DNA of 64,000 nt. Source: Flavobacterium wongokense (GTDB lineage: Bacteria > Bacteroidota > Bacteroidia > Flavobacteriales > Flavobacteriaceae). Made by a program: the position numbers and the translations under genes. The notes beneath the pieces were generated by a model. It was not told the origin of the DNA, did no database searches, and saw nothing but the letters and a program-made list of their open reading frames with translations. Shown in pieces: positions 52,499 to 61,700 of the stretch (its first letter is position 1; each line of letters starts with the position of its first letter). The stretch spans positions 186,001-250,000 of the forward strand of contig NZ_JAKIHP010000002.1 of assembly GCF_021608265.1 (NCBI RefSeq), read 5' to 3'.

Positions 52499-54943
52499 AT
52501 GAATTATTTCATTGAAGTTATTGTTCCGCTTTCTCTCCCTAAAACTTTTACTTACAGGGTTTCTGAATCAGAATTTGATTTTATTAAAAAAGGAATGCGG
52601 ATTGCTGTTCCTTTTGGAAAAAGCAAAATCTACACAGCGCTTGTTATCGATTTGCATCAAACGCCGCCAACACTTTACGAAGCCAGGGAAATCGATCAGA
52701 TACTTGATGAGAAACCCATTGTAAACGAACTCCAGATTAATCATTGGTTTTGGATCGCTTCTTATTATATGTGCAACATTGGCGATGTATATCGCGGTGC
52801 GCTGCCTTCGGCTTTGCTGTTGGAAAGCGAAACCATCATTTCCCAAAATAAAGATTCTTTTGTTGATGAAAACGAACTTGCAAATGATGAGTTTTTAATC
52901 TATGAAGCGTTGCAGCATCAGTCTTCATTGAAGGTCCAGGACATTGTTGATATCCTGAACAAGAAAACGGTTTTGCCTGTTATTCAAAAACTACTTAGCA
53001 AAAATATCATTTCACTTCAGGAAGAAATTCAGGAAGAATATAAACCAAAACTTATCCGCTATATTCGATTACACGAAAATTATTTGGCGGAAGAAAAGCT
53101 GATTGCACTTTTGGATTCGCTGCGTTCTGATAAACAGAAAAATGTTGTCCTTCAGTATTTCCAGCTTCAGGCAACGGACAAAAAGCCAATATCGGTAAAG
53201 CAAATTACTGAGCTAAGTTCTGCAGCTGTGGTGAAGGGATTGATTGAAAAAGGGATTTTTGAGGAATATTTTATCCAGGAAGACCGGGTCAATTTTGATA
53301 AAAATAAAATTGAAAATGAGTTGTCCTTAAGTGATGCGCAAAATGAAGCATTTGTTGAAATTAAAAAAACTTTTGAAGACAAAGAAGTCACGCTTTTACA
53401 CGGAGTAACTTCGAGTGGGAAAACTGAAATTTATACCAAACTCATAGAAGATTACATTGCCAAAGGTAAACAGGTTTTATATCTTTTGCCGGAAATTGCA
53501 TTGACAACACAACTGGTTTCGAGGCTTACGGCGCATTTCGGGAATAAGGTTGCTGTTTTCCATTCGAAATATTCCAATAATGAAAGAGTTGAAGTTTGGA
53601 ACAATGTCAACCAAAATTCAGAAGCCGCGCAGATTGTAATAGGAGCGAGGTCGGCCTTATTTTTACCCTTTTCCAATTTGGGTTTAATCATTGTGGATGA
53701 AGAACATGAACAAACATTTAAGCAGCAGGATCCCGCGCCAAGATATCATGCCCGTGATGCTGCAATTGTTCTGGCAAATGCGCATCAGGCTAAGGTTTTG
53801 TTGGGTTCGGCAACACCAAGCATTGAGACTTATTATAATGCTTCTTCCGGAAAATTCGGTTTGGTATCGTTAACTGAGCGTTTTGGAAAAGTACAAATGC
53901 CTGAAATTGAATTGGTGGATTTGAAAGACAGTTATTTCAGGAAAAAAATGAAAGGACATTTTAGCCTGAAATTGATTGAAGAGATTACGGAAGCCTTTGC
54001 CAATGGAGAACAGGTGATTCTTTTCCAGAACCGTCGTGGGTTTTCGCCGGTTTTGGAATGCATGACTTGCGGCCATGTGCCTCAATGCCCGCAATGCGAT
54101 GTTAGCCTGACGTATCATAAATATAAGAATCAGCTGCGTTGCCATTATTGTGGTTATTCGATGGCCAAACCAACCAATTGTCATGTCTGCTCGAGTGTTG
54201 ATTTGGAAACCAAAGGCTTTGGAACCGAACAAATCGAAATGGAACTTGCTGAATTGTTTCCAAAAAAGAACATCAAACGCATGGACCAGGATACAACCCG
54301 CGGCAAATACAGTTTTGAGAAAATCATAGACGGATTCAAGAATAGAGAAATTGATGTTTTGGTTGGGACCCAAATGTTGGCCAAAGGTTTGGATTTTGAC
54401 AATGTATCTTTGGTTGGGATTATGAATGCGGATAATATGCTGTATCATCCCGATTTCAGGGCTTTTGAAAGAAGTTTCCAGATGATGACACAGGTTGCAG
54501 GACGTTCAGGAAGAGCAGAGAAACGCGGAAAAGTAATCATCCAAACCTATAATCCACTGCATAATATTATACAACAGGTCACCAATAATGATTATGAGGG
54601 AATGTATAAGGAACAGCTTTACGAACGCAAGATTTATTATTACCCGCCATTTTACCGTGTAATCCGATTAACCTTGAAACATCGCGATTTTGAGAAACTG
54701 AAAGAAGGTTCGATGTGGCTGTATCAGGTTTTGCAGCAAAATCTGGCGATTCCTGTGCTTGGCCCGGAAGAACCCGCTATTGGCAGGATAAGGAATGAAT
54801 ACATCAGGACAATAATGGTGAAGATTCCAGGAGACGCGTCGTTGCAGGGCACAAAAAAAACTATCCAGAAAATACTGAATAGTTTTGATTTGGTTTCACA
54901 ATACAGAGCCATTAAGGTGACTGTGAACGTTGATTTTTATTAA
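52499..54943 (+). CDS. priA: Primosomal protein N' (replication restart helicase PriA)
   Basis: 814 residues. It reloads the replisome at collapsed forks. The N-terminal DNA-binding part (about 1-100) begins MNYFIEVIVPLSLPKTFTYRV. The helicase domain has Walker A GVTSSGKT at 302-309 and DEEH at 400-403. A zinc region with eight Cys follows near residues 520-565 (CMTCGHVPQCPQCD, CHYCGYS, CHVC), then helicase motifs TQMLAKGLDFDNV and QVAGRSGRAEKRG. The length is typical for the phylum. It starts 12 bp after the DUF2147 stop. The gene is followed directly by a convergent LytTR regulator. Confidence 0.96.
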   Translation: MNYFIEVIVPLSLPKTFTYRVSESEFDFIKKGMRIAVPFGKSKIYTALVIDLHQTPPTLYEAREIDQILDEKPIVNELQINHWFWIASYYMCNIGDVYRGALPSALLLESETIISQNKDSFVDENELANDEFLIYEALQHQSSLKVQDIVDILNKKTVLPVIQKLLSKNIISLQEEIQEEYKPKLIRYIRLHENYLAEEKLIALLDSLRSDKQKNVVLQYFQLQATDKKPISVKQITELSSAAVVKGLIEKGIFEEYFIQEDRVNFDKNKIENELSLSDAQNEAFVEIKKTFEDKEVTLLHGVTSSGKTEIYTKLIEDYIAKGKQVLYLLPEIALTTQLVSRLTAHFGNKVAVFHSKYSNNERVEVWNNVNQNSEAAQIVIGARSALFLPFSNLGLIIVDEEHEQTFKQQDPAPRYHARDAAIVLANAHQAKVLLGSATPSIETYYNASSGKFGLVSLTERFGKVQMPEIELVDLKDSYFRKKMKGHFSLKLIEEITEAFANGEQVILFQNRRGFSPVLECMTCGHVPQCPQCDVSLTYHKYKNQLRCHYCGYSMAKPTNCHVCSSVDLETKGFGTEQIEMELAELFPKKNIKRMDQDTTRGKYSFEKIIDGFKNREIDVLVGTQMLAKGLDFDNVSLVGIMNADNMLYHPDFRAFERSFQMMTQVAGRSGRAEKRGKVIIQTYNPLHNIIQQVTNNDYEGMYKEQLYERKIYYYPPFYRVIRLTLKHRDFEKLKEGSMWLYQVLQQNLAIPVLGPEEPAIGRIRNEYIRTIMVKIPGDASLQGTKKTIQKILNSFDLVSQYRAIKVTVNVDFY

Positions 54944-54949
54944 GTAAAT

Positions 54950-55645
54950 TTACGCAATAGCTAAAGCTTTAATTAAATCCTCTTTTTTGTTTCTGCTCAA
55001 TGGAATTTTGGTAACTCCAATCTCAGCAAACTTACTATTGAAGCGTTCTACTTTGTCTATATTAATAATGTAAGACTTGTGAACTCTGATAAATTTATCT
55101 TTTGACAAATCATTCTCAAAAGATTTCATAGTAGAAAGAACAAGATTGCTATCTTCTTCTGTAACCACTTTCACATAATCTCCGTAAGCTTCAATCCACT
55201 TAATCTTATTGGTATAGATTTTAAGTTTCTTAAGGTTACTCTTAATGAAGATGTGTTCTCCTTCTTCTTCCTGGTTTTCTTTTTTAAGCATATGGAAATC
55301 CATTGCTCTTCTAACAGATGCATTAAAACGGTCTAGAGCAATCGGTTTTTGTAGGTAATCCGTTGCATCATAGTCGAACGCTTTCATAGCGTATTCGGCT
55401 TTTGACGTGATAAAAATGATCTGAGGTTTTACTTTTAAACCGTCTAGAAAATCGAATCCACTGATAACTGGCATTTCAATATCAAGGAAGATTAAGTCGA
55501 CAGTATGGACCGACATGCAATTTTTTGCTTCAATTGCATTAGAAAAATCACCCACTAAGTGTAGGTTTGGATGATTATTCACTAACTTTGCGATGATCAT
55601 CCTTTGGATCGAACTGTCATCAACAACAACACAATTTAGTTTCAT
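54950..55645 (-). CDS. LytTR-type response regulator
   Basis: 231 residues from the ATG at 55645 (MKLNCVVVDDSSIQRM). A longer frame from 55708 gives a leader foreign to the family. Receiver domain: acidic pocket VDDS near 8-11 and phosphoacceptor in LIFLDIEMPVISG; the Lys is in LQKPIAL. A LytTR DNA-binding domain occupies about residues 130-230 (IFIKSNLKKLKIYTNKIKWIEAYGDYVKV... KFIRVHKSYIINIDKVERF). The cognate LytS-like kinase is not adjacent. Such regulators in Flavobacteria often have promoters in trans; the targets are unknown. It ends 6 bp from the priA stop. Confidence 0.94.
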   Translation of the reverse strand: MKLNCVVVDDSSIQRMIIAKLVNNHPNLHLVGDFSNAIEAKNCMSVHTVDLIFLDIEMPVISGFDFLDGLKVKPQIIFITSKAEYAMKAFDYDATDYLQKPIALDRFNASVRRAMDFHMLKKENQEEEGEHIFIKSNLKKLKIYTNKIKWIEAYGDYVKVVTEEDSNLVLSTMKSFENDLSKDKFIRVHKSYIINIDKVERFNSKFAEIGVTKIPLSRNKKEDLIKALAIA

Positions 55646-55833
55646 AATTTTTTGAATTATAGATTTGGTTCGGTAAAAATATATACTTTTTTTCAATCCA
55701 CCTAACATTTCGTCGATTATTTTTGCTTTTAAACGACATTTTTTACTTTTAGACGATTTAAGGCAATTGGTGATTGTTTATTGAAAAATTATTTATACTT
55801 TCGCGCCCAAATTAAATTTTAATCATTTTTATT

Positions 55834-56178
55834 ATGAATCATTACGAAACTGTTTTCATCTTAAATCCCGTTTTATCTGAAGTTCAGGTAAAGGAAACAG
55901 TAAGCAAATTTGAAGATTTTCTTACTGCTAAAGGAGCAAAGATGGTATCGAAAGAGGATTGGGGCTTGAAAAAACTAGCTTACGAAATCCAAAACAAGAA
56001 AAGTGGGTTTTACCATTTATTCGAATTCCAAGTATCAGGAGAAGCTTTAATCGCTTTTGAAACTGAGTTTAGACGTGACGAGAGAGTTATGCGTTTCCTA
56101 ACTGTAAGTTTGGATAAACATGCAATCTCTTGGGCAGAAAGAAGAAGAACTAAATTAAAAGAAGCAAAAGCAAACTAA
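55834..56178 (+). CDS. rpsF: 30S ribosomal protein S6
   Basis: 114 residues. The N-terminus [53 protein letters not shown] and [18 protein letters not shown] are standard S6 segments; S6 binds the central domain of 16S rRNA with S18. The gene heads the rpsF-rpsR-rplI operon, lying 2 bp from rpsR. A TATACTTTC box, one base off the TAnnTTTG form, sits about 30 bp before the ATG. In several bacteria S6-S18 binds its own leader RNA; such a leader was not recognised here in the roughly 190-bp upstream region. Confidence 0.97.
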   Translation: MNHYETVFILNPVLSEVQVKETVSKFEDFLTAKGAKMVSKEDWGLKKLAYEIQNKKSGFYHLFEFQVSGEALIAFETEFRRDERVMRFLTVSLDKHAISWAERRRTKLKEAKAN

Positions 56179-56180
56179 TT

Positions 56181-56477
56181 ATGGCAAATTTACAACAATC
56201 AGCTTCAGGAAAGAAAGACGGAGATATCAGATATTTAACGCCTTTGAACATTGAAACCAACAAAACTAAAAAGTATTGTCGTTTCAAAAAATCCGGAATC
56301 AAATATATTGATTATAAGGATGCAGACTTTTTATTGAAATTCGTTAACGAGCAAGGTAAAATCTTACCACGTCGTTTGACAGGAACTTCATTAAAATACC
56401 AAAGAAAAGTTTCAGTAGCTGTGAAAAGAGCTCGTCACTTAGCTTTAATGCCATACGTGGCCGATTTATTAAAATAA
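56181..56477 (+). CDS. rpsR: 30S ribosomal protein S18
   Basis: 98 residues. The segment [64 protein letters not shown] is typical S18, with a short Gln/Ser-rich leader before it that is common in Bacteroidota. The protein pairs with S6 on the 30S platform. The start is 2 bp after the rpsF stop, and rplI follows after 59 bp, all on one strand. Confidence 0.97.
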   Translation: MANLQQSASGKKDGDIRYLTPLNIETNKTKKYCRFKKSGIKYIDYKDADFLLKFVNEQGKILPRRLTGTSLKYQRKVSVAVKRARHLALMPYVADLLK

Positions 56478-56536
56478 TATAAACTCAGTTGTTGGTTTCC
56501 CAAGCGGAACCTAACTTCTATAATAAGGACAACAAC

Positions 56537-56977
56537 ATGGAATTGATCTTAAAACAAGACGTTCAGAATTTAGGATTTAAAGATGACGTAGTAACTGTAA
56601 AAAATGGTTACGGTCGTAATTACCTAATCCCACAAGGATTTGCTTCATTGGCAACTCCATCTGCTAAAAAAGTTTTAGCTGAAAATTTAAAACAAAGAGC
56701 TCACAAAGAAGCTAAAATCGTTAACGATGCTAAAACGTTGGCGGAAGCTTTGAAAGCACTTGAAATTAAAATTACAGCAAAAGCTGGTGGTGAAAAATTA
56801 TTCGGTTCTGTTTCTAACATTGATATCGCTGAAGCTTTAGAAAAAGCGGGGCACAGTGTAGACAGAAAATTCATCACAAGTGGAATTGTAAAACGTACAG
56901 GAAAATACAATGCATCTGTGAGATTGCACAGAGACGTAATTGTTGACTTACCATACGAAATCGTAGCTGAAGTTTAA
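56537..56977 (+). CDS. rplI: 50S ribosomal protein L9
   Basis: 146 residues from the ATG at 56537 (MELILKQDVQNLGFKDDVVTVKNGYGRNYLIPQGFA). An earlier in-frame ATG at 56489 would add 16 residues not seen in L9, so it is rejected. The N-terminal L9 signature (GxKxDxVxVKxGYxRNYLxP), the long connecting helix and the C-terminal domain ending YEIVAEV are complete. It is the last gene of the ribosomal operon, and a terminator follows. Confidence 0.97.
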   Translation: MELILKQDVQNLGFKDDVVTVKNGYGRNYLIPQGFASLATPSAKKVLAENLKQRAHKEAKIVNDAKTLAEALKALEIKITAKAGGEKLFGSVSNIDIAEALEKAGHSVDRKFITSGIVKRTGKYNASVRLHRDVIVDLPYEIVAEV

Positions 56978-56999
56978 TATTTCGCTATACATTATAAAA

Positions 57000-57029
57000 G
57001 TCCCGATGCAAATCGGGATTTTTTTTTTA
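57000..57029 (+). terminator. Terminator after rplI
   Basis: TCCCGAT / ATCGGGA stem with a T9 run, 11 bp before the next gene. Confidence 0.88.
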
Positions 57030-57039
57030 ATTAGAATTT

Positions 57040-57513
57040 ATGAAATACAAAAGATTAACCAAAGAACAATTTGAAGCATTGCACCAGGAATTCATTAATT
57101 TCCTGGCGACTCAATCTATTGATAAAGGAGAGTGGGATAAGATCAAATTAGAAAAACCCGAAGTAGCCGAACAGGAATTGGATGTTTTCTCTGATTTAAT
57201 CTGGGAAGGCGTTTTGACAAATGCCGGTTATCTTGAGCATTTTTCAAAAAACCATATTTTCCTTTTCCATTGCCAGGAAAAATTAATACAGTCAATTGTT
57301 CTAAAGGCTTTAGATTCTCAGGTTGACTTTATGCAGAAAGAAGGATTGCAATGGTTGAGCGATAACATGTTTACCGATGCTGTTGAAATCCATTTAGGCA
57401 AAAAGGAATACGAACAGGAAAGGAATGCTGCAATATTCGAATTGATTACCCAAGGCGCGATTCTTAGCGATGGGCAATTGTATCTTCAAATCAACAGTAT
57501 AATCCAGTCTTAA
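57040..57513 (+). CDS. DUF6495 family protein
   Basis: 157 residues, without signal or membrane segment. The start MKYKRLTKEQFEALHQEFINFLATQSIDKGEWDKIK and the continuation KPEVAEQELDVFSDLIWEGVLTNAGYLEHFSKNHIFLFHC match the cytoplasmic DUF6495 family of Flavobacteria. The protein is mostly helical and acidic. The function is unknown; its constant position near ribosomal genes would suggest a role with translation, but this is only inference. Its start lies 11 bp past the rplI terminator, so it may receive read-through from the ribosomal operon. Confidence 0.85.
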   Translation: MKYKRLTKEQFEALHQEFINFLATQSIDKGEWDKIKLEKPEVAEQELDVFSDLIWEGVLTNAGYLEHFSKNHIFLFHCQEKLIQSIVLKALDSQVDFMQKEGLQWLSDNMFTDAVEIHLGKKEYEQERNAAIFELITQGAILSDGQLYLQINSIIQS

Positions 57514-57520
57514 AGCCCGA

Positions 57521-58252
57521 TTATTTCTTTATGTATTCCGTCTTAATTTTGGATATGGCTTTGTCTATTACCTGAAGGCTGTCATTAATGATTTTTGTCT
57601 TATTATCATTTGTAACATTATAGGAAAGGATTCCTTTGATTAACCATATCTCATCAATAGCACCGCTTTCAAACTTTATGGTTTCATAAAAACTGTTCTC
57701 GCTGCTTAATAAAAAGACGTCCTTATTTTTATGGCTCCTGTGAATCCTGTTTACAAACAGCCCTTTCGATTTACTCACAATGACTACCAGTGAATTGTCC
57801 TGTATGTGATCCAGACTTGTCTCTTCACAAATTGCATATGAGTTTTCATCTATAATAGGAAACATATTGTTGCTCAAAACCTGAAATACCCTGGTATTTT
57901 CTGAACGGATAAATGGGAAATTATATTTGGGCAGGTTTTCTAAAATCGTCTTACTGTCAATGCAATACTGAAACTGTACTTCCCTACAAATTAAAGGTGT
58001 TTCTGTCAGATAGTTTTTGGATTTGCTGCTATGATTTTCCGAAGTGTAAAAAATTTCATTCAAATCAAATTCGTATAATTCGCAAATTGAAATTATTGAT
58101 TCAAAATCGAGTGAATTTCTTTTTTTCCAAGTGGATATGGTATTTGGCTTGACATTTAGGAGTTCAGATAATTCAATATCTGTTGTGATTTTCATCAGCT
58201 TTTTTAATTTCGATAAAATTAAATTCGCGTTTAGAGAATTATTTTCTTGCAT
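57521..58252 (-). CDS. HTH regulator with inactive LexA/CI-like peptidase fold
   Basis: 243 residues. An N-terminal CI-type HTH (about 18-60: IELSELLNVKPNTISTWKKRNSLDFESIISICELYEFD) is followed by an S24/LexA-like domain (about 95-215). The self-cleavage dyad is replaced: the Ser position in the xSMxP motif is N129 (SNNMFP), and the Lys position 39 residues later is N168 (FVNRI where KR is usual). The protein therefore should bind DNA and dimerise through this fold but not autocleave. It is divergent from the giant Ig-repeat gene across about 490 bp that holds two inverted pairs of TGTGGTATT boxes, candidate operators. It is distinct from phage repressors, as no phage genes are near. Confidence 0.85.
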   Translation of the reverse strand: MQENNSLNANLILSKLKKLMKITTDIELSELLNVKPNTISTWKKRNSLDFESIISICELYEFDLNEIFYTSENHSSKSKNYLTETPLICREVQFQYCIDSKTILENLPKYNFPFIRSENTRVFQVLSNNMFPIIDENSYAICEETSLDHIQDNSLVVIVSKSKGLFVNRIHRSHKNKDVFLLSSENSFYETIKFESGAIDEIWLIKGILSYNVTNDNKTKIINDSLQVIDKAISKIKTEYIKK

Positions 58253-58378
58253 ATTCGCAAAATGTATTGTACCTTTATGACTACATAAAAGTAAGAGTTA
58301 ATATTTTTTTTAACTTCAATTATAATTAACAACCAGTTTAATTATAAAAATCATTCAATAAAAAAAACATTCACTGAG

Positions 58379-58405
58379 TGTGGTATTTTTTAGATTGTGG
58401 TATTA
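58379..58405. repeat. Double TGTGGTATT box, left copy
   Basis: Two TGTGGTATT units, 17 bp apart start to start, separated by TTTTAGAT. It is repeated in inverted form at 58646-58677 and may be an operator of the divergent HTH regulator. Confidence 0.55.
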
Positions 58406-58645
58406 CTTGCACATAGCACAATAAGTTAAGAAATGCTAATAACAAAACACTCTAACCATGTGTTGCGTAAAATACGTTTTTAATAGAATTTAGGGTTTTC
58501 TATATTATAAAATGGCAAACCATTCTTAGTAACTCGATAAATATACAAAATTACTTAAACAAAAATATACTATTTATTTAGAAATCACATTAAACAAATC
58601 ATAATAAAATCTTAAAAACCAATAAAAACCTACAATAAAATACAC

Positions 58646-58677
58646 TAATACCACGACAATTTTTAAAAAATACCACA
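58646..58677. repeat. Double TGTGGTATT box, right copy (inverted)
   Basis: Read on the minus strand it gives TGTGGTATTTTTTA... then CGTGGTATTA, near identical to the left copy with about 5 extra bases between the units. It lies about 65 bp upstream of the giant-gene start codon. Confidence 0.55.
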
Positions 58678-58741
58678 AAAGCAGATTTTAATTTAAGTTC
58701 ATTAATGCCCCTTATATAATATTAACTTAATCTAAATGCTT

Positions 58742-61700
58742 ATGGATTGTAACACTATTTTTTTTAGAAAAATCGTATCAAGCTGCTTAGTAATCCTAAC
58801 CTTATTTTTTCTCTTCCCAGGGAAAAGTTATGCGCAGTCGATACCTGTTTACGCCTCATCAATAGTGAGTGAGGATAATGTAGATGCAGCCACCAATTCC
58901 ATAGATGGAAATATGGCGAGCAGGGCCAGAATAAGAGCCAGCTCGGGAATTGCCATTGGAATTGGAGCTTATTCTGGACATTTGGAAATTGAATTTCCAA
59001 CTTTAGTCCCTGCAAACACTACAACATTTGTTAAAATTCAGACCGATGACAATTTGTTGCCTGCACTGCTTAGCGGTAGTTTGGGAGGTTTACTGTCTGA
59101 TATTTTAGGAACTGCACTTATTGGAAACCAGGAATTTAGCGTTCAGGCTAAAAATGGAAGCACTGTTGTACTTCAGGGCAACAGTTATACAATAAATGAC
59201 TTTGCGACTTCCAGATTGCGAATCGTAACCAATGCGAATAATGACTACTTTATTGCGCTGACTCCTTCTCAGGCTTATAAAAGCATAAGGCTGACAAACC
59301 GTTTGGGTTCTTTAGTCGGATTAGGCAATACCAAAAGACTGGATGTTTATGAAGCGTTTTACATTGGCACACCGGATATTTGTGGAGGCGCAAGCTTTAC
59401 ATCCTTTGACGGAACTGGTTTAAATTTAGATTTGCTTGGTTTAGGCGGAGCAGGAGTGACGAATCCGAATTATGTTTTGGATTCCAATCCCAATAACTTC
59501 TCCAGATTAAGTTTAGGGATTTTGGCAGTTGCCGCTTCGGTTGAACAAACGGTTTATTTTGATGGTACATCACAGCCAACCGATCAGTTTTTTGTAAAAT
59601 TAAAAGTGGATCCTGCATTGCTGGCTCTAGGAGTTGCGAACAATATTCATATTGTTGCAGCCAATGGACCAAATGTCATTCAAACTGTTAATTTGAATTC
59701 GCTGCTTAATTTAGATTTGCTGACATTGCTTCAGGGAAACCAGGTTGTTACAATTCCGTTTTCTCCCAATGCAACCGTGAATCGAATAACGGTGCGTTAT
59801 AGTTCTTTACTCAATGTGCAGCTGACTCAAAGCTTGGACTTGTATGGAATTACAAGAGCACCGGCTCAACCTGTCATTTCCGATCCCTTTACCTTAAATC
59901 CAATAACCTGTTCAGGGTCAACTGCAACTTTAGTTGCACAATCCGGCCCGGGAACAGAACTGGTTTGGTATTCTCAGGCTCAAGGCGGAACGGCTATAAC
60001 AACTGTTAATTCGGGACAGCCTTTTGTAACTTCTATCCTGACTCAGGATACTTCATTTTATGTCGCCTCAAAAAGAACAGGATGTCCGGAAGAATCTCTT
60101 AGAGTGAGGGTAGATGTTGAAGTAATTACTTTACCTACGGCAGATGACATCACTATTCCGTCAAGTCTAAATGCCTGTAATGGTTCTATAATTTTATCTC
60201 CCGCATCTTCGATTGGTGGTGCTGCATTCAGATATTATAAAGACCAACTCAAAAGCCAGGAAATCACAACAGGTTATACCGGAGATGCTGGTGTTACTTA
60301 TGCAGTGAACAATGCAACAGGCGAATTGACAATCACTGGTTTGACAGCGATTAATTCACCTTATCACTATTTTATTTCGCTTACTGTTGGAGGGCTTTGC
60401 GAAAATGCCGCCAATACTTTAAAAGAAGTTGTAGTGAATTATTCATCAACATTGAGTTTAAGCGTATCCGCTGCAATACAGGGTTGTGGAAGTGTAAATT
60501 TGAGGGATGCGATTCTTAACTTTGATAATTCAAGCGATATTGTATATCATTTTTATGATAGTACCCACACTCCAATTACAGCCGAATTGGCTGCTAACAT
60601 ACAAACTGGAGGAATTTATTATATCCAATCCAGCAGCCTTAGCGGAAGTTGTTCCTCTTCGGAAGAGCAGGTAACGGTTACGATTAACCCTGAACCAACT
60701 TTAGTAATTACTAATACAAATTTGGTTGTCAATTTAGGGACTTCGGTTACGCTGCAGGCAACTTCAAATGCTTCAATTACATGGTACGATTCAAATGGTA
60801 ATGCATTGCCATCAAATACCTATGGCCCATTTACTACTGCCAGTTTTTACACTTTTACTGCCATTGCCAGCAATGGTAATTGTTCCAAAAGCCAAAACGT
60901 TTTTGTTACCGTAATTGACCCTGCAAATTGCCCTGTTTTAACCGAAAGGGTTTATGCAGACAGTCAAAGCTGGAGTTCAATCATAACAGGTGGTGTTGCA
61001 AATGCAAACCTGAGTATTGACGCAAATCCGAGAACACACTCCACTATAATTACAGGATTGGGTTTATTAGGAGTTGGAACCACTTGGCAGACTTTACAAT
61101 GGAATCAGACTGTTCCTGCAGGAACGCCATTAAGCGTAAAATTGGGTTCAGAATATAGCGGACTGGTTTTAGCCGGAGCTTATTCAGTGGTTGGAACCAA
61201 AAGGAATACATCCGGAATCCCAATTGATATTGGATTCCTACAGCCGGTTTCTGGCTCTTTATTGGATTTACTTCCGGGAGAAAATACTTTTGAATTTACT
61301 TTTGTGCCTTCCGATTTTACCGGTCCAAAAGACTATGATGGCGTGCGGATTATTGTTGGTTCAGTCCTTAGTGTTGCTCAAAACGTAAAAGTCTATGAAG
61401 CTTATTATGACAGAGCCGTTGCTCAGGTTGCCTGTAATCCGGAAGATGTAAAGGATGTTTTTTATGGAGCTGTTGATTTAGGCGTAGGCGTTACCACTGC
61501 AACTGTTGGAGTTGCCAATCCTTACGATGCGGTAGATGCTGATGATGCCACTTATGCTACTATGTTTAGTGGGCTTGGAGTATTAGCTGCTGCCGATTTG
61601 ACTATTTCATTCCGAACACCAACGTTAACAGGTGATTCTTTAAATATTATACTTTCCCGTCCGTCAACTATTTTAAATCTTGGCTTGCTGACTGGTTTTA

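Larger units (their letters stand above)
58253..58741. other. A/T-rich divergent control region, 489 bp
   Basis: No ORF was supported. The region is about 75-80 percent A+T, with short A and T runs. It holds the two inverted double-box elements described separately, and presumably the promoters of the regulator and of the giant surface protein; no TAnnTTTG box was clear for either. Confidence 0.6.

Noticed and set aside
57521..58252. Prophage repressor
   Set aside because: The CI-like layout suggested a phage, but no integrase, structural or lysis gene lies nearby and the catalytic dyad is lost.
58574..58582. TTATTTAGA upstream of the giant gene
   Set aside because: Only one arm is present; the sequence five bases on is CATTAAACA, so it is not a palindrome. 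In A/T-rich sequence a single 9-mer is expected by chance.
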